Assembly: GCF_000473895.1 (NCBI RefSeq)
Contig: NZ_ASSJ01000008.1
Span: 1 to 64,000 of the forward strand
Source: Rubidibacter lacunae KORDI 51-2
GTDB lineage: Bacteria > Cyanobacteriota > Cyanobacteriia > Cyanobacteriales > Rubidibacteraceae
Reading direction: 5' to 3'
Length of the DNA: 64,000 bases
In this document: one piece after another, positions 27,588 through 36,660 of the stretch
How the letters are laid out: each line of letters begins with the position of its first letter
Position numbering within the stretch: the first letter of the stretch is position 1
The notes under the pieces: generated by a model
Database searches by the model: none
The model's input: the letters and a program-made list of their open reading frames with translations, nothing else
What the model was told of the DNA's origin: nothing
Program-made: the position numbers and the translations under genes

Positions 27588-28661
27588 ATGAAAGCGCTCA
27601 TTCTGTCTGGCGGCAAAGGAACGCGTCTGCGTCCTCTGACCTACACGGGAGCCAAGCAGCTCGTGCCAGTCGCGAACAAACCGATCCTGTGGTACGGCAT
27701 CGAGGCGCTCGTGGCAGCGGGGATTACCGATATTGGTATTGTCATCAGCCCCGAAAGTGGTGACGAAGTAAGGGCGAAGACCGGAGACGGCAAGCGCTTT
27801 GGCGCACAAATTACTTACATCCGTCAAGATAGCCCGGACGGACTCGCCCATGCCGTCAAGGTGGCGCAGCCGTTTTTGGGCGACTCGCCGTTCGTGATGT
27901 ACCTCGGCGACAACCTGATTCAAGGCGACCTCGCTGCACTGCTGAACGACTTCAAAACCCGTACTCTAGCAGCGACCATTTTGCTATGTCCGGTCCCGAA
28001 TCCGACTGCATTTGGCGTTGCCGAGGTAGGTGCGGACGGGCGCGTGCTGCGGTTGGTGGAAAAGCCGAAGGTGCCGCCCTCGAATCTGGCGTTAGTGGGT
28101 ATCTATTTCTTTTCAGCAGTCATCCACGACGCGATCGCGGACATTTCGCCTTCAGCACGCGGCGAGCTAGAAATTACCGACGCCATTCAGTGGCTGATCG
28201 ACCGCCAAGCCTGCGTGGAAGCCTGTCAGCTACGAGGCTGGTGGCTCGATACGGGCAAGAAAGACGATTTGCTGGAAGCCAATCGCGTCATCCTCGATAC
28301 GCGCCTGCAAACCGCAATTCTCGGCGAGGTGGACGCGCAATCCAAGGCAACCGGTCGAGTTCGGCTCGGGGAGGGCTCGCGGCTCATTAACTGCACGGTT
28401 CGCGGTCCGGCCATCGTGGGCGCGAACTGCCATCTCGAAAATTGTTTCATCGGTCCCTACACCAGCATTGCCGACGACGTTCGGCTGGTGGATGCGGATA
28501 TCGAGCACAGCGTCATTTTGGCGGGTGCGAGTGTTGAAGGCGTCTCCGGCCGCATTGTCGATAGCTTGATCGGCCAGCGCGCGTCTCTGACAACCGCCCC
28601 CCGTCGTCCGAAGGCGATGCGGCTCATGATCGGTGACGACTCGAAGATCGAGTTGATCTAG
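27588..28661 (+). CDS. rmlA: Glucose-1-phosphate thymidylyltransferase, long form
   Basis: This enzyme makes dTDP-glucose (or a related nucleotide sugar) from sugar-1-phosphate and dTTP for rhamnose and other deoxysugars. The 357-residue protein belongs to the long RmlA/StrD-like group. The nucleotidyltransferase domain begins with LILSGGKGTRLRPLTYT and holds YLGDNLIQGDL and GWWLDTGKKDDLLEANR. The C-terminal part (about 240-357) is a left-handed beta-helix (NCTVRGPAIVGANCHLEN). It follows the surface-sugar theme of the region and precedes a GT2-GtrA protein. No rmlBCD is in the window. Confidence 0.92.
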   Translation: MKALILSGGKGTRLRPLTYTGAKQLVPVANKPILWYGIEALVAAGITDIGIVISPESGDEVRAKTGDGKRFGAQITYIRQDSPDGLAHAVKVAQPFLGDSPFVMYLGDNLIQGDLAALLNDFKTRTLAATILLCPVPNPTAFGVAEVGADGRVLRLVEKPKVPPSNLALVGIYFFSAVIHDAIADISPSARGELEITDAIQWLIDRQACVEACQLRGWWLDTGKKDDLLEANRVILDTRLQTAILGEVDAQSKATGRVRLGEGSRLINCTVRGPAIVGANCHLENCFIGPYTSIADDVRLVDADIEHSVILAGASVEGVSGRIVDSLIGQRASLTTAPRRPKAMRLMIGDDSKIELI

Positions 28662-28684
28662 TCGATCTAAGGACTAGGGTTTTT
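28658..28684 (+). terminator. Rho-independent-type terminator of rmlA
   Basis: CTAGTC (28658-28663) pairs with GACTAG (28672-28677) around an 8-nt loop and is followed by GGTTTTT. The stem overlaps the rmlA stop codon. It is short, so strength is uncertain. Confidence 0.5.
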
Positions 28685-28817
28685 CAGCTGCGACAACACG
28701 AAAAATCTTGCTGGCACCCAGCTGACGAGGTTTCGCCGCCAGCACGAACCCACAGTCCGACCGCCACCGAAACTGACGGAGGCAGATTCGGGCCGCTATC
28801 ATCTAGCGCGAATCCAG

Positions 28818-30005
28818 ATGGATCTACTGCCACCACCGACCGGACCACTTGCGATCGCTGCCGAGCCGCTTTTACCCGCTGCCGCTGCCCACTCGCCGTT
28901 GGTGCTATCGGTCGTTCTCCCCACCCACAATGAAGCGGATAATCTCCAAGCAGCCATCGACCAAATCACTCAAGTTCTCGAGGATATTCTGCCGGGAGCA
29001 TACGAATTAATCGTCGTCGACGACGACAGCCCAGACGATACTTGGCAAGTGGCGCAGAAGCTGAGCGATCGCTACCCGCAACTGCGGGTCGTGCGCCGAA
29101 CGGGCGAACGGGGGTTGTCGTCGGCCGTGGTCCGCGGCTGGCAAGTTGCGCGCGGCGACGTGTTGGGCGTCATCGATGCCGACCTGCAACACCCACCGGA
29201 GCTGATGGCGAAGCTATGGGCTGAAATCGCACGAGGCGTAGATCTAGCAGTTGCCAGCCGCCATATTGAAGGCGGTGGTGTTAGCGACTGGAGACTTCCG
29301 CGACGCTTCCTGTCGCGGGGAGCGCAAATATTGGGGTTGATCGTCCTGCCGGGGGTGCTCGGGTGCGTGTCAGATCCGATGAGCGGCTACTTCATGGTCC
29401 GCCGCAAGTGCCTGCTCGATCGCGAACTCAGTCCGATCGGCTACAAAATCCTGATTGAAGTGGTGGCGCGCGGTCGCGTGGCTTGGATCGGCGAGGTCGG
29501 TTACGTTTTCCAAGAACGCCAGGCTGGCGAGAGCAAGGTGTCGCACCGTCACTACATCGACTACATCCAGCATTTGGTGCGCCTGCGCTTCGCGCTCTGG
29601 CCGGTGCAGCGCTTTTTGCGCTTCGGCATCGTCGGCTTCAGTGGCGTCTTCGTCGATATGGGAGCGTTCTACGTGCTGCGCGATCTCCTCGGACTGGGAT
29701 TAACTCGAGGCGCGATCGCCTCTGCCGAACTCGCCATCTTCAACAACTTCGTTTGGAACGATCTTTGGACTTTCGGCGATATTTCAGCACGGCAGCGCGG
29801 TTGGCGATCGCGGCTGAAACGCTTGGTGAAATTCAATCTCGTTTGCCTGGCCGGATTGATCTTGAACGTACTGTTGGTCAATCTGCAATTTAATGTGTTC
29901 GACGTTAACGAGTATTTGGCTAAGCTCGTGGCGATCGCGGCCGTGACGCTCTGGAATTTCTGGATCAACCTCAAGCTCAACTGGCGCGTCACCGAATCAC
30001 CGTAA
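28818..30005 (+). CDS. DPM1-like glycosyltransferase fused to GtrA domain
   Basis: This 395-residue membrane protein has a GT2 domain (about 30-260) like polyprenyl-phosphate mannose/glucose synthase: SVVLPTHNEADNLQ, LIVVDDDSPDDT, GVIDADLQHPPELM and DPMSGYFMVRRK. A GtrA-type four-helix membrane domain follows (about 270-390): FLRFGIVGFSGVFVDMGAF, NNFVWNDLWTF and NFWINLKLNWR. It would make polyprenyl-phosphate-linked sugar and may flip it for surface glycan decoration. A region of about 25 Pro/Ala-rich residues precedes the catalytic domain. Confidence 0.92.
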   Translation: MDLLPPPTGPLAIAAEPLLPAAAAHSPLVLSVVLPTHNEADNLQAAIDQITQVLEDILPGAYELIVVDDDSPDDTWQVAQKLSDRYPQLRVVRRTGERGLSSAVVRGWQVARGDVLGVIDADLQHPPELMAKLWAEIARGVDLAVASRHIEGGGVSDWRLPRRFLSRGAQILGLIVLPGVLGCVSDPMSGYFMVRRKCLLDRELSPIGYKILIEVVARGRVAWIGEVGYVFQERQAGESKVSHRHYIDYIQHLVRLRFALWPVQRFLRFGIVGFSGVFVDMGAFYVLRDLLGLGLTRGAIASAELAIFNNFVWNDLWTFGDISARQRGWRSRLKRLVKFNLVCLAGLILNVLLVNLQFNVFDVNEYLAKLVAIAAVTLWNFWINLKLNWRVTESP

Positions 30006-30232
30006 TGCCGAGTTCAGGGATTCATTTTACAGAGCGTACCTCCGGATCGAAGCTGACGGTTGTGCGAGTCTTACGAGACATGTGGGGAATGGTGAATTCC
30101 CAAGCTTGCCAGAATACCATCCGAATCACTTCGTAAGAAGTTTTGTTGTGGATTAATAGGCAATCGGCTACGGTTAGCAATTACCAGGATTTACTTAGAC
30201 TTGCGGGCAAGAGGCAGATCGTGCTCCGGGAT

Positions 30233-31120
30233 TCAGGCTAACAGCGGTAGCAGCAGCGTGACGCAGTAGTAAACAATCGGTGCAGTGAAGACATAGCTGT
30301 CGGTGCGATCGAGGATGCCGCCGTGACCGGGGATTAGCTGCCCGGAATCCTTCACGCCCGCATCGCGCTTGATCGTGGATTCGGTTAGATCGCCGAGCAA
30401 ACTCGTGATGCCGATCGTCGTGCCCAGCAGTAGACCGCTCAGCCACCACAGCGGCCAGTCCAGCGATCGCGCCCAGAACACCGCCATGGTCATACTCCCG
30501 AGAATCCCAAACACCGCCCCTTCAACCGTCTTCTTCGGACTGACAATTGAGAGCTTGGTGCGGCCGAACAGCTTCCCCATGGCGTAAGCTCCGATATCCG
30601 CCGCCCAAATGCAGCTGAACGCCAGTAACGTTACTGTCAAGCCAGCCGAAAACGTTCCCAAATCCGACCAATCTGCAGGCAGACCGCCGCTCAGTTCGCC
30701 CATCTCGCGCGCCATGTAACCGGCTCCATACCCGCCGTCAAGACCAACGCGCAAACGGACCCAGTAACACGGCAAATAGCCACCGTAGAACAGACCGAGC
30801 AGCGATGTGGAGATATCCGCAATCGTGGCGGGTTTGGGCTGGAACAGCAAGTAAAAACAAATTCCCGTCCCCGCTAGCGGAAACATCGCGTCCGCTAACG
30901 GAGGGAAAATTGTCGTTACCAGCAACATGCCAATTGACAGCGCTAAGGTCGTCTTTGCGGCCGGGTTAATGCCCTTGGCGCGGGCTAACCGAAAAAATTC
31001 GATTTCGCCCAACACCACGATCGCGCAAAACCCGAGGGTGAAGAACCACCCGCCGCCGACGATCATTCCTGTCGCCACCGCGATCGCGATCGCGCCGCTA
31101 ATCAGTCGAGTCCAAGGCAT
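30233..31120 (-). CDS. cdsA: Phosphatidate cytidylyltransferase
   Basis: CdsA makes CDP-diacylglycerol for phosphatidylglycerol synthesis in the membrane. The ATG at 31118-31120 (MPWTRLISGAIAIAVATG) gives 295 residues. A second ATG nine bases upstream is equally open, but GGAG then lies too close to it. Seven or eight membrane spans precede the signature region GDLTESTIKRDAGVKDSG followed by GHGGILDRTDS, with the metal-binding residues intact. It is convergent with the GT2-GtrA gene. Confidence 0.95.
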   Translation of the reverse strand: MPWTRLISGAIAIAVATGMIVGGGWFFTLGFCAIVVLGEIEFFRLARAKGINPAAKTTLALSIGMLLVTTIFPPLADAMFPLAGTGICFYLLFQPKPATIADISTSLLGLFYGGYLPCYWVRLRVGLDGGYGAGYMAREMGELSGGLPADWSDLGTFSAGLTVTLLAFSCIWAADIGAYAMGKLFGRTKLSIVSPKKTVEGAVFGILGSMTMAVFWARSLDWPLWWLSGLLLGTTIGITSLLGDLTESTIKRDAGVKDSGQLIPGHGGILDRTDSYVFTAPIVYYCVTLLLPLLA

Positions 31121-31508
31121 GTAGTCCATTACTCCGACATACGAGCATCGCAATATCGCGGTGCTCGTACCCGGCAGAAAAAAAGGTTAAGAAAAGATTG
31201 TGGTCACGAACAGATCGTAACCTGCAGCAACCCGCAGCAACAACACTCGTCGATTCTGAAGACAGGTTCCGATTTTGAGTCGTGGGTGCTGATTTGCTAC
31301 AACAACCCACTAATGGGCACTCGATTAATTTGCTTAAGACCGAAGGTCGGCAAGGCAGCTGGAGCATTTCAGCTGCCAATACGCTACTGTCTCGGGATGT
31401 ATAGACGTGCACTAATCTAAGGAATTCCCCGAGCGTGTCAGCCTTAGCAACCGCTTGAAACGAGTTCGCTCTCGCTGTCGCAGGCGGGGAATGGAACGGG
31501 CCGGGCAA
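31121..31508. other. Intergenic region between cbiT and cdsA
   Basis: Nothing recognisable as a gene occurs in these 388 nt. The sequence near 31180-31200 is A/G-rich and likely promoter-proximal to cdsA. Confidence 0.35.
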
Positions 31509-32108
31509 CTAGAGTTTTTCGCCGCTGAGGATAAAGATCGGATCGACGGCAGCAAAGGTCTGGTATACGCCGCGTTTCTCCAGGCGGTTAAGTGCCGACT
31601 GCACGACTTCAATGTTGCGGGCCTGCAGTTCGGCGAGGGTTGCCGACAGGGCGTATAAGTTCTCTAGATTGCTGGCGGTGGCCACCACGCGCCCGCGATG
31701 GGGCAAGAACGACCAAGCTGCTTTGAGGATTTCTCGAACCTGACGGCCGCCCTCGATGCAGACGCGGTCGGGGCGATCGTCAATCGACTCCAAGCACTCG
31801 GGAGCGCTACCCTCCAGCACCTTAACGTTGACAACCCCAAAGCGATCGCAGTTGCGGCGGATCAGCGCGGCAACTTCTTCATCGCGCTCGACAGCGACGA
31901 TCTTGCCTTCAGGACAGAGCAATCCCAGCTCGACGGAAATAGTGCCCGTTCCGGCTCCCACGTCCCAAAGTACTGACGACGCCTCCATCCGCAAATATGA
32001 CAACATGAGCAGCCGCACTTCACGCTTGGTAAGTGGGATTCCGGGCAGGCGCTCGAATAAATCGTCGGGAATACCAGGTGTTGAGTAGGGCCAGAGCAAC
32101 GCGGTCAT
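31509..32108 (-). CDS. cbiT: Precorrin-6Y/cobalt-precorrin methyltransferase CbiT
   Basis: This SAM-dependent C15-methylating decarboxylase acts in the corrin (B12) pathway. The ATG at 32106-32108 gives 199 residues starting MTALLWPYSTPGIPDDLFER. The frame extends 23 codons upstream with a hydrophobic stretch not typical of the family. The SAM site is SVLWDVGAGTGTIS, then GKIVAVERDEEVAALI, EGSAPECL and CIEGGRQVREIL. It stands alone here, with no other cob/cbi gene in the window and no cobalamin riboswitch seen upstream. Confidence 0.9.
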   Translation of the reverse strand: MTALLWPYSTPGIPDDLFERLPGIPLTKREVRLLMLSYLRMEASSVLWDVGAGTGTISVELGLLCPEGKIVAVERDEEVAALIRRNCDRFGVVNVKVLEGSAPECLESIDDRPDRVCIEGGRQVREILKAAWSFLPHRGRVVATASNLENLYALSATLAELQARNIEVVQSALNRLEKRGVYQTFAAVDPIFILSGEKL

Positions 32109-32347
32109 AATTATGAGTGCGAGCGCGGGAAATACGAGAGCACGCAGGCTCGAATCGTAACAGGTTTTATTGGGCACGCGCCTCTCTCCGTCAGGGAAGA
32201 TGACCTCACGCTAGAATTACGTCGATCGCGGGGCAGGAACATTCGCCAGCGGTTGGCGCGACTTGGACAGTGTAAGAGCGGTTGAAGCAGACCGCAACCG
32301 GTTGCGCGGAAGGCTGGGCGAATCGGACAGCTGGTTGGGAGGCTATC

Positions 32348-32950
32348 GTGAGCAAGCGGCGAAAAGGGCGGTTTTCGGCCGGAGTTATGGCAGGTATCGT
32401 GGTCGGGCTGCTGGGGGCGGGCGGCTTTGCCGGCTGGTGGGCTTGGCAGACGTTAGTCATGTCCAAGCCGCCTTGGACGCCCGGCTCTATCGAGCAACCG
32501 GACGCAGCTGTCCCTGTTTCAGGGGCATCCAGCGTATATTGGCTGCGACCGACGGACACGAGCTTTGAGTTGGTCGCGCGATCGCTCCCGCTACCGGCAG
32601 TCGATACAGCACCGCAAGAGCAGCTGAAAACAGCATTTAGCGAGCTCTTGGACGGGCCGGGCAGCTCGGATTATGCCTCAACAATTCCTGAAGGAACGAA
32701 GCTTCGCGACTTGAGCGTGCGTGCAGATGGGATCTACATCGACCTCACCGAAGAATTCCAGTTTGGCGGCGGGAGCGCATCGATGCAAGGTCGCTTAGCA
32801 CAGGTTCTCTACACGGCTACGAGCCTCGATCCAAATGCTAAAGTTTACTTGCGCATTGAGGGAGAGCCAGTTGAATATCTTGGGGGTGAAGGTATTGCCG
32901 TCGAACAACCGCTAACGCGTAAGGTATTTGCCAGAAACCACCCACTGTAG
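32348..32950 (+). CDS. GerMN-domain protein, membrane-anchored
   Basis: The start GTG at 32348 follows GGGAGG at good spacing and gives 200 residues (VSKRRKGRFSAG). One N-terminal span (AGIVVGLLGAGGFAGWWAW) anchors a periplasmic GerMN domain (about 60-195): VYWLRPTDTSFELVARSLP, LKTAFSELLDGPGSSDY, IDLTEEFQFGGGSASMQGRL and VLYTATSLDPNAKVYLRI. GerMN domains occur in spore germination proteins and, in non-spore-formers, in cell-envelope proteins possibly binding peptidoglycan. The role here is unknown. Confidence 0.88.
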   Translation: MSKRRKGRFSAGVMAGIVVGLLGAGGFAGWWAWQTLVMSKPPWTPGSIEQPDAAVPVSGASSVYWLRPTDTSFELVARSLPLPAVDTAPQEQLKTAFSELLDGPGSSDYASTIPEGTKLRDLSVRADGIYIDLTEEFQFGGGSASMQGRLAQVLYTATSLDPNAKVYLRIEGEPVEYLGGEGIAVEQPLTRKVFARNHPL

Positions 32951-33053
32951 TGGTTGCAGTCCGCCCCTTATTCCCAGCAGCTTGCACTGCAGGGATTGCC
33001 TTTGCGCCCAGCGCGCGCGAACCGCTAACGACAGCAGCATATCAAAGCGCATT

Positions 33054-33070
33054 CCCCGAGGCGGGGTTTT
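33054..33070 (+). terminator. Terminator after GerMN gene
   Basis: CCCCG (33054-33058), AGG loop, CGGGG (33062-33066), then TTTT: a short GC-rich hairpin with T-run about 100 nt past the GerMN stop. It may also stop readthrough from the IS relic on the other side. Confidence 0.55.
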
Positions 33071-33110
33071 ATGAGAACTTTGTCGTGAGCGTAGCCATAC
33101 GCCGAAAACG

Positions 33111-34215
33111 CTACGGCAGCTGCAACCACACCACTTGTTTCAGCAATAATAATTCCTTAAAGACTTGATACGGATGGCTGGTCGATGAGCCATCCCATCT
33201 TTTCAGCGAGGCGATGAGGTCCCGCCCCGCCTGCTGCAGTTGCTTCTTGACCTTCTCTCGTAGTTCCCCAAGTCTCCGCAGGTCTGGCACTTCAGTCCGC
33301 TCTTTCCCATTCTCAGCACCGTTTGATCGGTTCACCTGGGGACTTTAAACCGGCTGGAACAGCAATATTACGTTCACAAGCTCCTGCAGCGCTCCCGCTC
33401 GGTGCGCTCCCGCTCCATCGACCTGCATCACGTGCAGGTTTCGCTGATACGCCGCTGCAAACTGCTCCAGGTACTTCTCGAAACATCGGCTGGAGATGGC
33501 TGAACTCCCAGAAGCAGCGTTCCTCCGTCATCGGCTCCACCGCTCCGTAAAGCAAAAATGCCTGGAAGCTCCACTGCACCTGCTCCAGGGCTTCACCCCT
33601 CGAGCGGCGAGTACCCGCCCGGTCTCAGTGTGTAATCCAAAGCGGCTCTCGTCCTGGCACCAGTAACGCACCCACTCGTAGTCCACCACCGCTTCGACCC
33701 GGCTCTTCAGTTCCTGGGCAATACGCTCGGGCAGTTTTTAACTCTGCCACGGCATCGGCGTCTTATTTGACGTCGACGGGACGAGACGACTTCAGCTTCG
33801 CTCCCAGGCGGTAGCGCACGGTGTCGTGGACGGTAGAGTAGGGCAGCTTTAGGTCCCAGACGTCTGCGAGCCAGGTCTGAACTTCCACATAACTGGAGAA
33901 GCCGCGCTCGTTCTGGAGCTCTTGCTGCAATTGGGCGAGGGCATCGCCTGAGATCGCTGGCGGGCGACCGGAGCGCGGCTTGGGCTCGGTGAGGGCGCTC
34001 AAGCCGCCGCCACGATAGTCCCTGAGCCAGCGCGAGACGGTGACGCGGGTGCGTCCGAGGAGGCTGGCAACCTGGGTTGCTTGGGAAGCATGCCCGGACT
34101 TGAGCCAGTAGAGAGCCTGCAGCTTTTCCTTGACTCGGGCATTGGAGGTGGAGAGGAGGAGGGAGCGCAGTTCTTCAGCGGACTCAGCGATATCGATGTG
34201 GAGCTTTCCAGGCAT
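33111..34215 (-). pseudogene. IS630-family transposase, multiply frameshifted
   Basis: The first frame (34215-33763) is a 150-residue N-terminal part with a helix-turn-helix (ATQVASLLGRTRVTVSRWLR) and a second HTH. Downstream pieces in shifting frames give VRYWCQDESRFGLHTETGRV (first catalytic Asp), QVQWSFQAFLLYGAVEP, LHVMQVDGAGAHRAGALQEL (second Asp), ILLFQPV-stop-SPQVN where the NPxE motif should be, and LGELREKVKKQLQQAGRDLI at the C-terminus. Several indels and at least one stop rule out activity. It is a different subgroup from the remnant at 22.2 kb. Clear terminal repeats were not found. Confidence 0.85.
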
Positions 34216-34274
34216 GATGAATCATCTCGCGAACCTGACACCTACTACTCGTATCACATTTTCCTGGATTTCGC

Positions 34275-34694
34275 ATGAGCATCTCCAACTACAGATACTT
34301 GCAAAATGGGAATGTATATGAATTCGGCTCGGGAGGAGCGGAGTCAATGATGAAGCAAATTGACCAGCGGCTGAAAATTTCAGGGGCTAAAGATGGGAGG
34401 CAGACAATCCAACCCAAGGGCTGGCAAATTGATGCACCTCCCTCATCAAATAGCTCTGAATTCTCTCGATATAAGGTGAAACTCATCCCTTTTGGCAAGC
34501 CTACAAAAATGTTATTCCCAATCAATGACATTGCTCAATTTGGAAAGAAATTTGGCAAAACAATCATGTCGAACGTCTCAAAAAATGCCGAGCGACAGCG
34601 GGTTTCAAGGCTAGTCAGAAAGAGCCTATCTTTTTTTAGGAATTCGAAAAACATATTGTTGCCAATAGGTACTTCTTACGTGGTTAAAATGTAG
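34275..34694 (+). CDS. Hypothetical protein, AT-rich orphan
   Basis: This 139-residue frame is distinctly AT-richer than its surroundings and uses AAA/AAT/TTT codons freely, suggesting foreign origin. The product is basic, with no membrane span or signal (KISGAKDGRQTIQPKGW, VSRLVRKSLSFFRNSKN). No family is recognised. It lies 60 nt from the start of the dead IS630 transposase and may be the surviving part of a gene interrupted by that element. The ATG at 34275 has no good ribosome site. Confidence 0.4.
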   Translation: MSISNYRYLQNGNVYEFGSGGAESMMKQIDQRLKISGAKDGRQTIQPKGWQIDAPPSSNSSEFSRYKVKLIPFGKPTKMLFPINDIAQFGKKFGKTIMSNVSKNAERQRVSRLVRKSLSFFRNSKNILLPIGTSYVVKM

Positions 34695-35836
34695 GGATTT
34701 AAAGACTTTGAATCGCCACCACTACTTATGAAATAATAGGTCAACTGAAGATGTGAGGGCAGAGCTGCGAGTCTTATTCAAACGAATCCCGAACGCGTCA
34801 AGCGAGTGCTCGGAACGGGCGGCGATCGCGAGGTAGGTTTCGCGATCGCCCAAAGCCTGTCGGAAAAATGCTACTAGACGATCGTGGTGGTGCGATCGTT
34901 TGAGGGAACCCGATATACCAAATCCTCCAGAACACTATCCGAGTCAAATAACAGCAAATCCTGCAGCATCTTCATCTGAAGATTTAGGTATGGAAAATAT
35001 CTAGGGCTTGCTGAAAAAGGCTGGAATTGTTTCATCGAAAAGGTTCCAGCGTTTTTTGCATCAGAGAAGTGCAAGGTTATGGTTGCTAGTACCTCAAAAC
35101 CCTTGCACTTGAGCCGAGATCTAGGGGCGAAAATCTGGGTCTAGATGGCGAAAGCCTGATTTCATGAGCTCTCTGTCCCCTAAATTCACTTTGTGAACTT
35201 TTTCAGCAAGCCCTATTTACGCGGAGCTAATATCAAGCCACCGATCGCTTGGGTGGAAATGGCATTCCGTTCGAACTCAACGTCGGCAACGATCGCTCCA
35301 TCGATCGATCGCCACCTTGACCCAACGCATAGTCTGTTTGGACGTGCCAATCGACAACTCCGGGGTCAATCCGGATAATGACGGCGTCGTCACGATTCTT
35401 ACACCCCGCGCGAGTCGCTGCAATCGGAGACGAATACCAATATCTTTTGGACGATCCGCAGCTTCGGGCAGAATTTCGCCTGTTGGAGCAGTCTGACGAT
35501 ACTGAATTCGTCAAGTTGTCGAGCGGTGCGGGCATCTTCGCAAGCCTGATGCAGGCAATGTCGAGCTACCGTTTCTCAAAATAGGCCATGAACGGCGCGA
35601 AGATTATGCTGGCGCAAGCTTTGCAAGCCCAGGCATGTCGTGAATGCTAAGCGTCCGGTCTGGGTCAGGACCAATATGGGCATGGTCAACGGCACGTGCT
35701 CGCCCGCGGAAGGAACCGGCAAGGCAATTTGGCTGGCAACTGAAGCGCCTAGCCCCACCATTTCGTTCTGGCGCGATCGGGCAGAGTGTTTTGAATGTTT
35801 GCGGCGAGCAATCGCATTGACTTGGCAGAGGCGAGC
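34695..35836. other. Gene-poor region with MITE
   Basis: These 1.1 kb contain the 210-bp MITE at 35004-35213. Frames of 60-70 codons to its right (for example 35378-35584, DEYQYLLDDPQLRAEFRLLE) look protein-like but lack start signals or similarity and are broken by stops, so degraded genes are likely. No RNA gene was seen. Confidence 0.4.
35004..35213. mobile_element. MITE-like element with perfect 15-bp inverted ends and TA flanks
   Basis: GGGCTTGCTGAAAAA (35004-35018) and TTTTTCAGCAAGCCC (35199-35213) are perfect terminal inverted repeats enclosing 180 nt. TA dinucleotides flank both ends (35002-35003 and 35214-35215), the target duplication expected of IS630/Tc1-mariner movers. Inside, AAGTGCAAGG (35067-35076) and CCTTGCACTT (35101-35110) form another perfect 10-bp inverted repeat. 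No transposase is encoded, so it would need help in trans. Confidence 0.8.
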
Positions 35837-36448
35837 ATGATTAGTACAATAGTTCGCTATACTTCATTCGCCAGCGAGAACGCCGTCATGAGCGCAACGA
35901 CTCCAAGCCGCACTAGTGGCCTCAGTCGAACCAATACGCCTGCCGCCGCGATCGAGAAAGCCATCCTCAAAGGTGACTTGCGCGCGCTCACCGAAATCGA
36001 GCGTTTGCAATACAACGTTGCAATTTGTCGCGCTCTCGGTCTCGACCCTGTCACGCGCCCCTTCGACTACATCCTGCAAGACGGGAAAATGAGTCTGTAT
36101 CTCAATGCCAACGGTACGGCGCAGTTGCGCGCCCTGCAAGGTATTAGCACGTGCATCGTCGGGAGACACCAGGATGTCGAAATGTGCTACGTCACATGCG
36201 TTGCCACCGATCGCGCCGGTCGCAGCGAAGAAGCAACCGCCGTCGTGCCCTTGGTTGGGCGGGATGGCAAACCCCTGACCGGTCAAGCCAAGGCTAATGC
36301 CATGATGAAAGCCGAAACCAAGAGCAAGCGCCGCGCCACGCTCGCGCTAGCCGGAATTCCCAACCTCGCTGGTGCCAACTGCCATTCCGAGCGCTGGCAG
36401 TCCACCGCGATCGACCCGCCTCTCGACCTGTTGCCTGACGCCACCTAG
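35837..36448 (+). CDS. Phage-like protein, possibly recombination-associated
   Basis: The ATG at 35837 (AGAGG five bases upstream) gives 203 residues. Another ATG at 35888 is possible. The body (about 45-190) reads LTEIERLQYNVAICRALGLD, PVTRPFDYILQDGKMSLYLN, TAQLRALQGI, RAGRSEEATAVVPLVG and KANAMMKAETKSKRRATLAL. From memory this pattern belongs to a protein family common in phage replication/recombination modules and in some bacterial genomes, usually annotated as hypothetical. No phage genes surround it. A single-strand annealing role is only a guess. Confidence 0.6.
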   Translation: MISTIVRYTSFASENAVMSATTPSRTSGLSRTNTPAAAIEKAILKGDLRALTEIERLQYNVAICRALGLDPVTRPFDYILQDGKMSLYLNANGTAQLRALQGISTCIVGRHQDVEMCYVTCVATDRAGRSEEATAVVPLVGRDGKPLTGQAKANAMMKAETKSKRRATLALAGIPNLAGANCHSERWQSTAIDPPLDLLPDAT

Positions 36449-36660
36449 GCACTGCGATTGGTTCACATCCTGCACGACGTTGCCCCCGCGACCGAGCAAT
36501 CCTCGTGCCGAGAGGTTTGTCCTATATCGTTGGGCGAGTAAGATCGACAGGTCTTCGGGGCACTCGAAAGCCTTATTGCCCTGTTTTGGGATCTCTACAG
36601 CCTCAGCTGGCTGGAGATCGTTATAAGGCTTGAAACCTTTGCTGTGCGATTGTTGCAAAC

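Noticed and set aside
32109-32177. Hydrophobic 23-residue N-terminal extension of CbiT
   Set aside because: The family starts at MTALLWPYS-like residues, and a signal would misplace a cytoplasmic enzyme.
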